Source: Campylobacter sp. RM6914
GTDB lineage: Bacteria > Campylobacterota > Campylobacteria > Campylobacterales > Campylobacteraceae
Length of the DNA stretch: 64,000 nt
Reading direction: 5' to 3'
NCBI RefSeq assembly: GCF_004803835.1
Contig: NZ_CP012545.1
Location: forward strand, 930,001-994,000
In this document: one piece after another, positions 8,643-17,120 of the stretch
Layout: every line of letters begins with the position of its first letter
Position numbering within the stretch: position 1 is the first letter of the stretch
Position numbers and translations under genes: made by a program
The notes under the pieces: model-generated
The model's input: the letters and a program-made list of their open reading frames with translations, nothing else
The model's database searches: none
What the model was told of the DNA's origin: nothing

Positions 8643-9883
8643 AACTATTTGAAGTAGAATACATCCAAAACGGCAGAAGACAGAAAATGACCCTTAAGGC
8701 AAATAGCACAAGTGAAGCTAGAAGTCTTGCTGCAAAAAACAACAAAGGCATGATAGTAAAGATCGGCGAGACAAAAACTCTTCCACTTTTAGAACAGATG
8801 GAAGATGTTAAAGATAAATTTTCTAAATACTTCTCCTCCACAAAGGTTAAAGTGCCAAATTTGGTTGCCGTAGTAAGCCAGCTAAGTGTCATGGCAAACG
8901 CCGGAATTTCTATCCACGACAGCATAAAAGAGATCGCAACTTCAACTAACGATAAAAAACTAAAAAAAATTTTTACATCCATAAACGAGGACCTAAACCA
9001 AGGTGCAAGCCTAACATCTTCAGTAGAAAGTTTCAAACATGAGCTAGGTGATGTAACTATAGCCATGATAAGACTTGGCGAAAACACAGGAAACATGGCT
9101 GACTCTTTAAAAAAACTTGCAAATATCTTACAAGAAGTTTGGGATAACCAACAAAAATTTAAAAAGGCTATACGCTATCCGGTTACCGTGATATGCGCTA
9201 TCATTGTTGCCTTTACGGTCATGATGCTTATGGTAGTTCCTCAGTTTAGAGAAATTTTTGAGCAACTTAACGCCCAGCTTCCTGTGCCTACTAGAATTTT
9301 ACTAGGCATAGAATACGCCATGAATAACTACGGTTTTTACATCATCGCCTTACTTATTGCCGTTGGTATATTTGCAAAGAAATTTTATGATAAAAGCGAA
9401 GAATTCAGAACAAAATTAGACAAATACCTACTTAAAGTTTATTTGATAGGCAAGATAATATTTTATGCCAACATGAGTAGGTTTAATCTTATATTCACAG
9501 AGCTTGTTCGTGCGGGAATTCCTATCGCAGAAGCACTTGATACGGCAAATATAACAGTATCAAATATCGCCATAAGAGAAAAGCTAGCCGGAGTTAAAAT
9601 TTTAGTCGGCAGAGGAGTAAGCCTAACAGAAGCTTTTAAGGAGACAGGGCTTTATGAAAATATGCTTATACAAATGATAAACGCCGGAGAGCAAAGCGGC
9701 AGTATAGACAGCATGTTAGAAAAGATAGCTGACTATTATAAGGCAAAATTTAGCGACATAATCGACAACATCTCAAGCTATATCGAGCCTATTTTGCTTG
9801 TGTTTATAGCCTGTATGGTTATTTTACTCGCACTTGGCATTTTTATGCCTATGTGGGACTTGGCGCAAGCCGTAAAAAATTAA
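8639..9883 (+). CDS. ctsF: GspF/MshG-type inner-membrane platform protein (CtsF)
   Basis: The 414-residue polytopic protein has two T2SSF domains and membrane segments at about residues 182-201, 228-245 and 381-405, the usual GspF/PilC layout. It forms the inner-membrane base on which the assembly ATPase acts. It overlaps ctsE by 4 bases and is the last gene of the operon. No pilin or pseudopilin gene follows, so the fibre subunits and prepilin peptidase must be elsewhere in the genome. The order E then F matches the C. jejuni cts cluster. Confidence 0.92.
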   Translation: MKLFEVEYIQNGRRQKMTLKANSTSEARSLAAKNNKGMIVKIGETKTLPLLEQMEDVKDKFSKYFSSTKVKVPNLVAVVSQLSVMANAGISIHDSIKEIATSTNDKKLKKIFTSINEDLNQGASLTSSVESFKHELGDVTIAMIRLGENTGNMADSLKKLANILQEVWDNQQKFKKAIRYPVTVICAIIVAFTVMMLMVVPQFREIFEQLNAQLPVPTRILLGIEYAMNNYGFYIIALLIAVGIFAKKFYDKSEEFRTKLDKYLLKVYLIGKIIFYANMSRFNLIFTELVRAGIPIAEALDTANITVSNIAIREKLAGVKILVGRGVSLTEAFKETGLYENMLIQMINAGEQSGSIDSMLEKIADYYKAKFSDIIDNISSYIEPILLVFIACMVILLALGIFMPMWDLAQAVKN

Positions 9884-9892
9884 AAGTTATGT

Positions 9893-9898
9893 TATACT
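9893..9898 (+). promoter_or_regulatory. Putative -10 box upstream of the PAS/chemoreceptor genes
   Basis: TATACT lies 32 bases before the PAS gene start and just after the ctsF stop, in an AT-rich stretch. It would let the PAS/chemoreceptor pair be expressed separately from the cts operon. No clear -35 box is seen, which is usual for Campylobacter sigma-70 promoters. Confidence 0.4.
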
Positions 9899-9929
9899 AT
9901 TAATTGTATTGCATGAGAAGGAGTATAAA

Positions 9930-10430
9930 ATGCTTACAAACAATGAACATGAAGTTGATGTAAATGCTTTTTTAGTATCCAAAACAGACACAAAAGGCAA
10001 AATAACTTATTGTAACGAGCCTTTTTTGGAGATTGTAGGTGCTAAGCAAAAAGAACTTTTGGGAAAACCGCACAATATCGTCCGTCATCCCGATATGCCA
10101 CGCGTTGTTTTTAAAATCCTATGGGAACATATCCAAGAAAAAAGAGAAGTTTTTGCCTATGTTAAAAACAAAAGCTTTGATGGTGGATTTTACTGGGTGT
10201 TTGCCAATGTCACCGCTTCACTTGACGCAGGCAATAAAATCGTAGGTTACTACTCCGTAAGAAGAAAACCTAACGAAAAAGCTATCAAAATTATAGAACC
10301 GCTTTACAAAGAGCTGCTTGAAATAGAAAAACGCGGCGGTATCGAGGCTTCATTTAAGGCTTTGAATGAAATTTTAAACGAAAAAAAAGTTACGTATAAT
10401 GAATTTATAAATAATTTACAAAGGCTTTGA
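9930..10430 (+). CDS. Aer/CetB-type PAS domain sensor protein
   Basis: This 166-residue soluble protein is a single PAS domain resembling the FAD-binding PAS of E. coli Aer. Matching features are the [11 protein letters not shown] segment, a Trp in ILWEHI, the YWVFANV strand and the IIEPLYKEL helix after the PAS core. The ATG at 9930 has an AAGGAG site 9 bases upstream; a TTG at 9909 is less likely. It precedes a chemoreceptor by one base. In Campylobacter, CetB-type PAS proteins sense redox or energy state and signal through a separate receptor such as CetA. I infer an energy-taxis role; the true partner is uncertain because the adjacent receptor is soluble. Confidence 0.82.
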   Translation: MLTNNEHEVDVNAFLVSKTDTKGKITYCNEPFLEIVGAKQKELLGKPHNIVRHPDMPRVVFKILWEHIQEKREVFAYVKNKSFDGGFYWVFANVTASLDAGNKIVGYYSVRRKPNEKAIKIIEPLYKELLEIEKRGGIEASFKALNEILNEKKVTYNEFINNLQRL

Positions 10431-10431
10431 T

Positions 10432-11700
10432 ATGTTTTTTAATAAAAAAATGGAAAATTATGATGAAATTTTAGATGTTATCCAGTCTGCTAGAAATGGT
10501 ATTTTAGAGCCTCGCATAATAAACATAAACCCAAATCATCCTTTAAGAGAGATAGCTCTTGGCATAAACGACCTGCTTGATCAAGTAGAAGCACTTCAAA
10601 GAGAAATTTCCACATGTATAAATTCGGCTCAAAGCGGTATAACATATAGAAATATATTTACCGAAGGTTTTCGCGGCACTTTTCAAACAAATGCCCTTTC
10701 TATGAGCGCAGGAGTTGATGGCATAAAAGCCGGTCAAAAAGGCAAAGTTAGAGGCATACTTTCAGAGAAATTTGACAAGCTTGGCAACGGCAACCAAGGC
10801 ATGCAAGAGGTTCAAGTGGATCTAAACGAAAGCATAGATAACTTAGAAACAATGACATCTATAGCAAACGAAACAGCTAAAAATGCAAATGAAACACTAG
10901 TTAGCTTAAGCGAGTTAAATGAGCAAATGAACTCACTTGACGGACTTATAAACAACTCAAATCACGCTATCCATACTCTAAGCACAAGAACGGATGACAT
11001 CTCATCTGTTGTAAATTTAATTAAAGATATAGCAGAGCAAACAAACCTGCTTGCCCTTAATGCAGCCATCGAAGCAGCACGTGCCGGCGAGCATGGACGA
11101 GGCTTTGCGGTTGTTGCCGATGAGGTTAAAAAACTAGCCGAAAATACACAAAAGGCAACAAGCGAGATAGGTATAAACATCCAAACATTGCAGCAAGAGG
11201 CAAGAGATATACACTCAAATTCACAAGAGATCGACAGGATAGCAAAAGCTGCAAGAGCTAGCATGCAAGAGTTTGAGCAAACACTTTATAAATTTAACCA
11301 AGATGCGCAAACTACGGCTTCTACGTCAAGATATGTAGTAGATAAAACATTTAGCATAATAGCAAAAATAACACAAATAGTATACAAAACAACGGCTTAT
11401 TCAGATGTTATAAACGAGAGAAAGCATACCGAAGAAGAGATCCTAAAAACGGGAGAGGATCTTCTTGGATGGTATGAGAATGAATGCGCTCAAAAATTTT
11501 CTAAAACCACCTCTTATGCAAAAATAAGACCTTTAATAGAAGAATTTAACTCTTTAATCTCTACAAATTTAACAGAGGCAAAAGAAGGATACAATGCTTC
11601 GAATTTAGAAGTTTTTGTAGATAGATTTAGCAAGTTAGAAAAAATAAGTAGCGAAATTTTTAGACTATACAACGAAATGAACCAAGAAAATAGAAAATAA
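10432..11700 (+). CDS. Soluble methyl-accepting chemotaxis protein with degenerate CZB domain
   Basis: The 422-residue protein has no membrane segment or periplasmic domain. After an N-terminal helical region (residues about 1-130), it carries the chemoreceptor signalling hairpin with [20 protein letters not shown] and [16 protein letters not shown]. The C-terminal region (about 300-390) follows the pattern of a CZB (chemoreceptor zinc-binding) domain, with [20 protein letters not shown] and RPLIEEFN. The His, Cys, His and His that normally bind zinc are replaced by Gln315, Glu342/Asp343, Leu368 and Phe372. It should signal to CheA/CheW from the cytoplasm. The PAS protein upstream is its probable partner. 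The chemoreceptor call is firm; the degenerate-CZB reading is my own alignment by eye. Confidence 0.9.
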   Translation: MFFNKKMENYDEILDVIQSARNGILEPRIININPNHPLREIALGINDLLDQVEALQREISTCINSAQSGITYRNIFTEGFRGTFQTNALSMSAGVDGIKAGQKGKVRGILSEKFDKLGNGNQGMQEVQVDLNESIDNLETMTSIANETAKNANETLVSLSELNEQMNSLDGLINNSNHAIHTLSTRTDDISSVVNLIKDIAEQTNLLALNAAIEAARAGEHGRGFAVVADEVKKLAENTQKATSEIGINIQTLQQEARDIHSNSQEIDRIAKAARASMQEFEQTLYKFNQDAQTTASTSRYVVDKTFSIIAKITQIVYKTTAYSDVINERKHTEEEILKTGEDLLGWYENECAQKFSKTTSYAKIRPLIEEFNSLISTNLTEAKEGYNASNLEVFVDRFSKLEKISSEIFRLYNEMNQENRK

Positions 11701-11722
11701 GGCTAGAAAACTAGCCTTATTT
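11695..11722. terminator. Bidirectional terminator between chemoreceptor and YqeY genes
   Basis: A perfect 12-base inverted repeat (AAATAAGGCTAG / CTAGCCTTATTT) with an AAAA loop overlaps the stop of the chemoreceptor gene. It ends 3 bases before the end of the convergent yqeY-like gene. AT-rich flanks make it suitable as an intrinsic terminator for both directions. Confidence 0.8.
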
Positions 11723-11724
11723 GA

Positions 11725-12168
11725 TTATGACAAAAGCCTTTTTGCAACTTCGCTTATACGTTTTGTTTCGGCTTTTGCCCCTATTTGCTCTTTAGCATCT
11801 TTCATTACAGCGCCAAGATCTTTAACGCTACTAGCACCAAGCTTTATTATAATGGTTCTTATCACTGTTTCAAGCTCATCATCGCTTAATTGTTGCGGTA
11901 GGTACTTTGATATCACATCTATCTCTTCTTGCTCTTTTTTGGCAAGCTCCTCGCGAGCACCTTTTATATATAGCTCTATAGAATCTTGTCTTTTCTTGAT
12001 CTCTTTTTGAAGTATCGGTAACACTACTTCGTCGGTCATTTCTATACGATTGTCGACTTCGACTTGTTTTATAGCAGCATTTATAGTGCGCAACGTATCT
12101 CTTAAAAATTCATTTTTAGCCTTCATGGCCTCTTTAACATCAGATAAAATTTTTTCTCTTATGCTCAT
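11725..12168 (-). CDS. GatB/YqeY-domain protein
   Basis: The 147-residue protein is a free-standing YqeY domain, the helical tRNA-binding module also found at the C-terminus of GatB. Characteristic pieces are RDTLRTINAAIKQVEVD near the start, LQKEIKKRQDSIELY, and KYLPQQLSDDELE. The length fits the YqeY family (about 148 residues). A good AAGGA site precedes the ATG. The family probably acts on tRNA or amidotransferase assembly, but its precise role is not established. Confidence 0.9.
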   Translation of the reverse strand: MSIREKILSDVKEAMKAKNEFLRDTLRTINAAIKQVEVDNRIEMTDEVVLPILQKEIKKRQDSIELYIKGAREELAKKEQEEIDVISKYLPQQLSDDELETVIRTIIIKLGASSVKDLGAVMKDAKEQIGAKAETKRISEVAKRLLS

Positions 12169-12213
12169 GATCTTCCTTTATAAAATTTATCCCGAAATAA
12201 TATCAAAAATAGG

Positions 12214-13119
12214 CTAAAATTTTAAAATTTCATCTAGGCTTTTATTAAAATACGCCACCCCGACACCCTCTCTAAGACCATCATCTATGACAACAAGCTC
12301 GGCTTTTTCGTTACACAAAAGTTCTTTTAACAAAAGCATACCACCAAGCATCGGCATTTTACGATTTTTACCCAGGAGTTTATCGGCTTTTTCGTTATCA
12401 AATTTTAAAATTTCACACATCAGCCCATCAAAATCATCCTTAAACAACCTGTATCCGTTTACTCTACTTTTGTCATAATCATCATAACCCATACCAAGCT
12501 TTAACGCTGCCATAGTTGTCGGCACACCTGATGTTAAAATGATATGTTTTTTATCAAATTTAGCTAGAAATTCTTTAGCTTCTTTGGTGGTAGTTGCAAC
12601 TTTTTTTCTCATTAAAGAGATATCATTGTCAAACTGATCGCAAAAAGTGATGATACCAAACTCAAAGCTTTTAAATTTATCTCCATTACTTATCTCGCTA
12701 CTTCCGCCTCCAAGATCTATAAAAACAGAGTTCTTGGTATCCATGCCAAGCCCATTAAGCGCCTCTTTAACACCTAAAAATGTAAGTTTTGCTTCGGCTT
12801 CGCCGCTTATTATTTTAAATTTGACATTAAATTTTTGCTCTATCTCCTTAAAAATTTCATCCGCGTTACTAGCCACTCTAAATGCCTGCGTGGCAACAGC
12901 TATGTGGTTTATTTTATCAAAGTCAAATTTCTCTTTTGCCTGTGCTATAGCTTTAAATATATCCCCTTTTGCTTCATTTGATATCTTACCGCTTCTTTTT
13001 AGTCCTCTTGCAGATCCTACTATACGCTCAAAAGTATCGATGATTTCATATTTTCCATTTAAATTTTGCATTAAATTTAGACGAAAAGTATTTGAGCCAA
13101 GGTCTATGGCTATTATCAT
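12214..13119 (-). CDS. Ppx/GppA family phosphatase
   Basis: The protein belongs to the actin-fold exopolyphosphatase/pppGpp phosphohydrolase family. It has the phosphate-1 motif IAIDLGSNTFRL at the start, and VFIDLGGGSSEIS near residue 140. I chose the ATG at 13119, with AAGGGA upstream, over an in-frame start at 13149, because the former places the conserved strand at the N-terminus. At about 301 residues it is a short form without the C-terminal HD-type domain of E. coli Ppx. It lies divergent from the phosphate permease gene, an apt pairing for phosphate metabolism, although shared regulation is only inferred. Confidence 0.88.
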   Translation of the reverse strand: MIIAIDLGSNTFRLNLMQNLNGKYEIIDTFERIVGSARGLKRSGKISNEAKGDIFKAIAQAKEKFDFDKINHIAVATQAFRVASNADEIFKEIEQKFNVKFKIISGEAEAKLTFLGVKEALNGLGMDTKNSVFIDLGGGSSEISNGDKFKSFEFGIITFCDQFDNDISLMRKKVATTTKEAKEFLAKFDKKHIILTSGVPTTMAALKLGMGYDDYDKSRVNGYRLFKDDFDGLMCEILKFDNEKADKLLGKNRKMPMLGGMLLLKELLCNEKAELVVIDDGLREGVGVAYFNKSLDEILKF

Positions 13120-13241
13120 TTTATATCCCTTATTTTTTATAAAATACATAAAATTTTATGTATTTTATCCGTTTTGTTTGAAAGTAATTATATAATAAAT
13201 TTCATACATAAAAATTCTAAAAACTTTAATAAATTTCAAGA

Positions 13242-13247
13242 TATAAT
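13242..13247 (+). promoter_or_regulatory. Putative -10 box of the phosphate permease gene
   Basis: TATAAT lies 28 bases upstream of the TTG start of the permease, in the intergenic space shared with the divergent ppx-like gene. An AAAGGAGG ribosome site at 13262-13269 follows. Confidence 0.5.
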
Positions 13248-13274
13248 GCTGACACAATTACAAAGGAGGCTATT

Positions 13275-14825
13275 TTGCTTTTGTCAAGGGAAAATTTATT
13301 AGCTTTGTTTATATTTGCCATCTGTAGTGGCGGCTTTTTTATATGGGGGTATCAATACATCCCGACAAATCACTTCTTTTTATTTTCCATAGCAAGTATT
13401 TTTGGTATTTTCATGGCATTTAACATCGGTGGAAACGATGTGGCAAATAGCTTTGGAACAAGCGTTGGGGCAAAAACTCTAACGCTAAAACAAGCTCTTA
13501 TTATCGCAGCTATTTTTGAGCTAAGTGGCGCGATATTTGCAGGTTCGGAAGTTACGGCAACCATTAGAAACGGCATAATAAAATTCCCAGAAGATGGGAT
13601 GAATCCCATGAAATTCGTAGCGATAATGACCTCTGCTCTTTTAAGCTCCGGACTTTGGCTTTTTTACGCTACAAAAAGAGGACTTCCTGTTTCAACCACA
13701 CACTCTATCGTAGGCGGTATCGTAGGAGCCGGTGTGATCATGGGGTACACAACATACGGGAGTCAAGAGGCGCTTGGCATGATCTCTTGGAAAGGCATAG
13801 GAAGCATAGTCTTTAGCTGGGTGATCTCTCCGCTACTTGGTGGCGCAGTATCTTATGTGATCTATAAATACATAAAAAGAAAGATCTTGGAGCCAACACA
13901 TGAGCTAAAGTTATCTTTAAAAGCACTAAAAAACGAGCGAAAGGCATACAAAGAAGAATTTATAAGATCGCTTAAAAGCCTTCCTAAAGATGTGCAAATT
14001 TCAACCATAACAAGAATGGCAATGATCGATGAAGACGACATAGAAAACAACGGATATAGCGAATACAAATCAAACATCAAAAAGATGAAAGAGCGCGAAA
14101 AAGCCCTTGATACATTTAGCGCAATGAAAAAACACATACCTTTTATAGCAAGCTTTGCCGCTATGGTGATATCAGGCATGATGTTATTTAAGGGTCTTAA
14201 ACACTTAAATTTAACAGTTAGCACGATCCAGACGATATGGATTATATTTGTTATAGGCGCGTTAGCTTATCTTGCCAGCTTTGCCATCATAAATGTCATG
14301 AACAAGAACGATAGCGAAAAAAGCATAAACAGGATATTTTCTTGGTTTCAAATTTTTACCGCATCATCTTTTGCTTTTTCTCACGGCGCAAACGATATTG
14401 CAAACGCGGTAGGCCCATTTGCCGCTATACTTGATGTATTAAAAACAGGCACAATAAATGAAGCCTCACCTATACCTAGCGTAGCTATGGTTACCTTTGG
14501 TATAGCTCTTGTTATAGGGCTTTGGTTTTTAGGCAAAGAGGTTATTACTACAATAGGCTCAAAACTAGCCGAGATACTTCCTGCTACAGGATTTAGTGCA
14601 GAGCTTGCGGCCAGCCTTGTAATACTACTGGCAACCAAGCTTGGCATACCGGTAAGTTCTACACATATACTTATCGGGGCAGTGCTTGGTATCGGCATAG
14701 TAAATAACAATGCAAACTGGAGCATGGTAAAACCTATACTTCTTGCATGGGTTATCACCCTGCCTACGGCAGCTGTATCATCGGCTGTTATTTATATTGG
14801 ATTAGAAAATATCTTAGGTCTTTAA
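13275..14825 (+). CDS. pit: PiT family inorganic phosphate transporter
   Basis: This is a 516-residue inner-membrane phosphate permease. Both PiT signature repeats are present: GGNDVANSFG near residue 52 and HGANDIANAVGP near 370. Each is followed by a STTHS/SSTH motif, showing the internal duplication. A charged cytoplasmic loop (about residues 195-285) separates the halves. The start is TTG at 13275, supported by the very strong AAAGGAGG site 5 bases upstream; no better ATG exists nearby. The fold and repeats make the family certain. Other substrates such as sulfate are transported by some PiT relatives, but phosphate is the default. Confidence 0.92.
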   Translation: MLLSRENLLALFIFAICSGGFFIWGYQYIPTNHFFLFSIASIFGIFMAFNIGGNDVANSFGTSVGAKTLTLKQALIIAAIFELSGAIFAGSEVTATIRNGIIKFPEDGMNPMKFVAIMTSALLSSGLWLFYATKRGLPVSTTHSIVGGIVGAGVIMGYTTYGSQEALGMISWKGIGSIVFSWVISPLLGGAVSYVIYKYIKRKILEPTHELKLSLKALKNERKAYKEEFIRSLKSLPKDVQISTITRMAMIDEDDIENNGYSEYKSNIKKMKEREKALDTFSAMKKHIPFIASFAAMVISGMMLFKGLKHLNLTVSTIQTIWIIFVIGALAYLASFAIINVMNKNDSEKSINRIFSWFQIFTASSFAFSHGANDIANAVGPFAAILDVLKTGTINEASPIPSVAMVTFGIALVIGLWFLGKEVITTIGSKLAEILPATGFSAELAASLVILLATKLGIPVSSTHILIGAVLGIGIVNNNANWSMVKPILLAWVITLPTAAVSSAVIYIGLENILGL

Positions 14826-15851
14826 TCATTTACGAGGAAATTCTCCTCGTAAAACCTCTTCCCTTATCTCATTAAGCCTTAAAAGTGCTTCGTCAAAATT
14901 ATCAGAATTTATACTAATATCTATCTTTGCTGCTTTTTTATAGACCTTATCGTAGTATTTTGTTAGTAAAATTTCACTAACTTTTGCTATATCGTTACGC
15001 TCAAATGCCTCTATGGCTTCTTGTTTTGCCTTTGTTTTTATAAAAGGAGAAATTTTGCTCATGCAAGCATAAAAATATTTATCATCCACGTTTTGATAAT
15101 CTTGCATTATGCACTCTATCCTGCGCGATAAGCTAGCCTTTACTTCAACACAAACACCGCTTCTTAAAGCTTCATGTAAAGTAGCAGGAAGAGTAAGCGA
15201 GCCTATCTTTCTACTCTCTCCTTCAGCAAAACAAACTTTACCTTTTAGCCTATTAAGCTCAAAAAACAATTCATCCTCAAATGCTTTTTGGCTTGGCTGA
15301 GCCCCGTTTATCTCGCCAAAAACCGAACCTAAATGATTTGCTATATTTTCTAAGTTTATAGACGGAGAAAGCGCCTTTATGAGTTTGGTTTTAAAGCAAC
15401 CAGTATTGCCAAAAAGTGTTATAAATTTAGTATCAACCTTCGACTCTAGTACCTGTCTTACATGTGCCCTAAAACTTTTATATCCACCGTTTAGCCTAAC
15501 AACTCTATATCCTATCATGCTAAGAACGGTTGCTATCGAGGCTGATCTCATGCCTCCCTTTGCGCAGTATATCCCAACAACTGAGCCAACCTTACAGCTA
15601 TCATAAACCTTATCTATGATATTTTGCAAATTTTCGGATATGTATTTTGCACCAAGAACTTTTGCTAAAGATCTGTTTTCTTTGTATATGCAGCCTATTT
15701 CGTGATGTTCTTTATCGTTTAGCGCATATAAATTTTGTGCATTTTTTATATGAGAATATGCATACTCATGTGGGCTTCTGGCGTCGATTAAAATTTCAAA
15801 TTCGTTTTTTTTCTCCAACCACGGATTTATTTCAAGTTCAGATAATGGCAC
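14826..15851 (-). CDS. selU: tRNA 2-selenouridine synthase (SelU/MnmH) with altered P-loop
   Basis: SelU replaces sulfur in 2-thiouridine of tRNA wobble positions with selenium via a geranylated intermediate. The 341-residue protein has an N-terminal rhodanese domain (about residues 15-135) with the catalytic Cys96 in YCAKGGMRS and the NGGYKSFR motif, then a P-loop region starting near 144. The P-loop reads GNTGCFKT (residues 148-155), so the Gly that normally precedes the Walker Lys is Phe153. The likely start is GTG at 15851, overlapping the HIT gene stop by 14 bases. Family assignment is firm from the rhodanese part; whether the nucleotide-binding half works is open. Confidence 0.85.
   Translation of the reverse strand: MPLSELEINPWLEKKNEFEILIDARSPHEYAYSHIKNAQNLYALNDKEHHEIGCIYKENRSLAKVLGAKYISENLQNIIDKVYDSCKVGSVVGIYCAKGGMRSASIATVLSMIGYRVVRLNGGYKSFRAHVRQVLESKVDTKFITLFGNTGCFKTKLIKALSPSINLENIANHLGSVFGEINGAQPSQKAFEDELFFELNRLKGKVCFAEGESRKIGSLTLPATLHEALRSGVCVEVKASLSRRIECIMQDYQNVDDKYFYACMSKISPFIKTKAKQEAIEAFERNDIAKVSEILLTKYYDKVYKKAAKIDISINSDNFDEALLRLNEIREEVLRGEFPRK
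14829..14853. terminator. Terminator hairpin inside the 3' end of selU
   Basis: TTTACGAGGA and TCCTCGTAAA form a perfect 10-base stem around a 5-base loop, a few bases after the pit stop. The hairpin lies in the last codons of the convergent selU gene, so it can terminate pit transcription and also encodes the end of SelU. Confidence 0.65.
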
Positions 15852-16323
15852 TAAATGCCTTTTTTAACTTTTCAAAAAGAGGATGAAACGGAACCCCATT
15901 TACTCTAACATCAGATATCGTAGTTATAAAATTTGTATCCCTACTCCATCTAGGAACTAGATGATAATGCACGTGCTCGGCTATCCCTGCACCGGCTGCA
16001 GCGCCTAAATTCATGCCTATGTTTACGCCTTCTGCATGAAGCTCATTTTTTAAAATTTTAACACCCTCTCTTACAAAACGGCTCATCTCAAGCCAAGTAT
16101 TGTCTTGCAAGTCCTCTATCTTATCCGTGTGTTTAAGTGGTATAACCATAAAATGACCGGGGGTATACGGATAGAGATTCATTATCCCAAAACAATACTT
16201 CGCTCGAAATAAAACTCCCGCCTTATCATCATTTTCTGGATGATTTATGATATTACAAAAGACACATCCGTCGGGCTTTGAGCCAAAATACTCACTTCTC
16301 CATGGTGCACAAAGATGCTCCAT
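15838..16323 (-). CDS. HIT family (histidine triad) nucleotide hydrolase/phosphorylase
   Basis: The 161-residue protein has the histidine triad HVHYHLVPRW near residue 125 and a CVFCNII segment near the N-terminus, where related Ap4A-type HIT proteins bind zinc. Such enzymes split nucleotide phosphoesters, often diadenosine polyphosphates. The ATG at 16323 overlaps the trpC stop (TGATG) and has AAGGAGG 6 bases upstream; an in-frame GTG lies one codon earlier. The order trpC, HIT, rhodanese/SelU is the same as I recall in C. jejuni. The exact substrate cannot be read from sequence. Confidence 0.88.
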   Translation of the reverse strand: MEHLCAPWRSEYFGSKPDGCVFCNIINHPENDDKAGVLFRAKYCFGIMNLYPYTPGHFMVIPLKHTDKIEDLQDNTWLEMSRFVREGVKILKNELHAEGVNIGMNLGAAAGAGIAEHVHYHLVPRWSRDTNFITTISDVRVNGVPFHPLFEKLKKAFSAII

Positions 16324-17120
16324 CACATACCTCCTTTTATTGATATTACAGCCTCAGCGATACTTTTCTTACGCATAAAATGTTCTCCTATCAAAAACGC
16401 GTCAACACCGATTTTATTTAGCTCCATAAGTTGTTCGTGGCTCTCAAGCCCACTTTCCGCAACTATAACCTTGTCTTTTGAAGCGTTTAAGATAACAGGC
16501 ACAAGCTTTTCGCAAAGCCCCATATCCATGGTAAATGTGTCTAAATTTCTATGATTTATACCAATTATCTTTGCTCCAACTTCTAAGGCTTTTTCAAGAT
16601 CTTTCATGTCATGCACTTCGACTAAAATTTCAAGTCCTATGCCTTTTGCATACTCCATAAGCTCTTTTAGCTTGGTCAAACTTAGCGCTTTTACTATAAG
16701 TAAAGCAAAATCCGCACCAAATATCAATGCTTCTAAAAGTTGATATTTGTCTACGATAAAATCTTTTCTAAGTAGGGGCGTTGATGTATATCGTCTTATT
16801 TGCGTTAAATACTCAACATTACCCTTAAACCAATGAGGTTCGGTTAAAACGCTTATAGCATTAACATTTGCGGTCTCATACTCTTTTGCTATACTTAACG
16901 GAGTGAAATCCTCTCTGATTATGCCCTTGCTAGGGCTTGCTTTTTTTACTTCAGCAATGATTCTAAGAGGTTCGCCTTTTGTGCTTTTTAGCGCAGATAT
17001 AACATCTCTTGGAGCATAAGGATTAGCGCTGTAAGCGCGTTCCAACCACTCCATTTTATACTTCTTCTTTCGTTCTTCAAGATCCTCTTGCGTTTTGTTT
17101 ATGATCTCGTCAAGTATCAT
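16323..17120 (-). CDS. trpC: Indole-3-glycerol phosphate synthase
   Basis: TrpC catalyses ring closure of carboxyphenylamino-deoxyribulose phosphate to indole-3-glycerol phosphate in tryptophan synthesis. The 265-residue TIM barrel has the N-terminal [10 protein letters not shown] motif with the catalytic Lys, [21 protein letters not shown] and the phosphate-binding AESGL and LIGEHFM segments. No other trp gene is nearby, so it is dispersed from the rest of the pathway. It overlaps the TPR gene by 4 bases. Confidence 0.95.
   Translation of the reverse strand: MILDEIINKTQEDLEERKKKYKMEWLERAYSANPYAPRDVISALKSTKGEPLRIIAEVKKASPSKGIIREDFTPLSIAKEYETANVNAISVLTEPHWFKGNVEYLTQIRRYTSTPLLRKDFIVDKYQLLEALIFGADFALLIVKALSLTKLKELMEYAKGIGLEILVEVHDMKDLEKALEVGAKIIGINHRNLDTFTMDMGLCEKLVPVILNASKDKVIVAESGLESHEQLMELNKIGVDAFLIGEHFMRKKSIAEAVISIKGGM

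Noticed and set aside
12647-13195. A 182-residue plus-strand open frame opposite the ppx-like gene, with hydrophobic stretches.
   Set aside because: It is the antisense shadow of a well-conserved gene and has no ribosome site.
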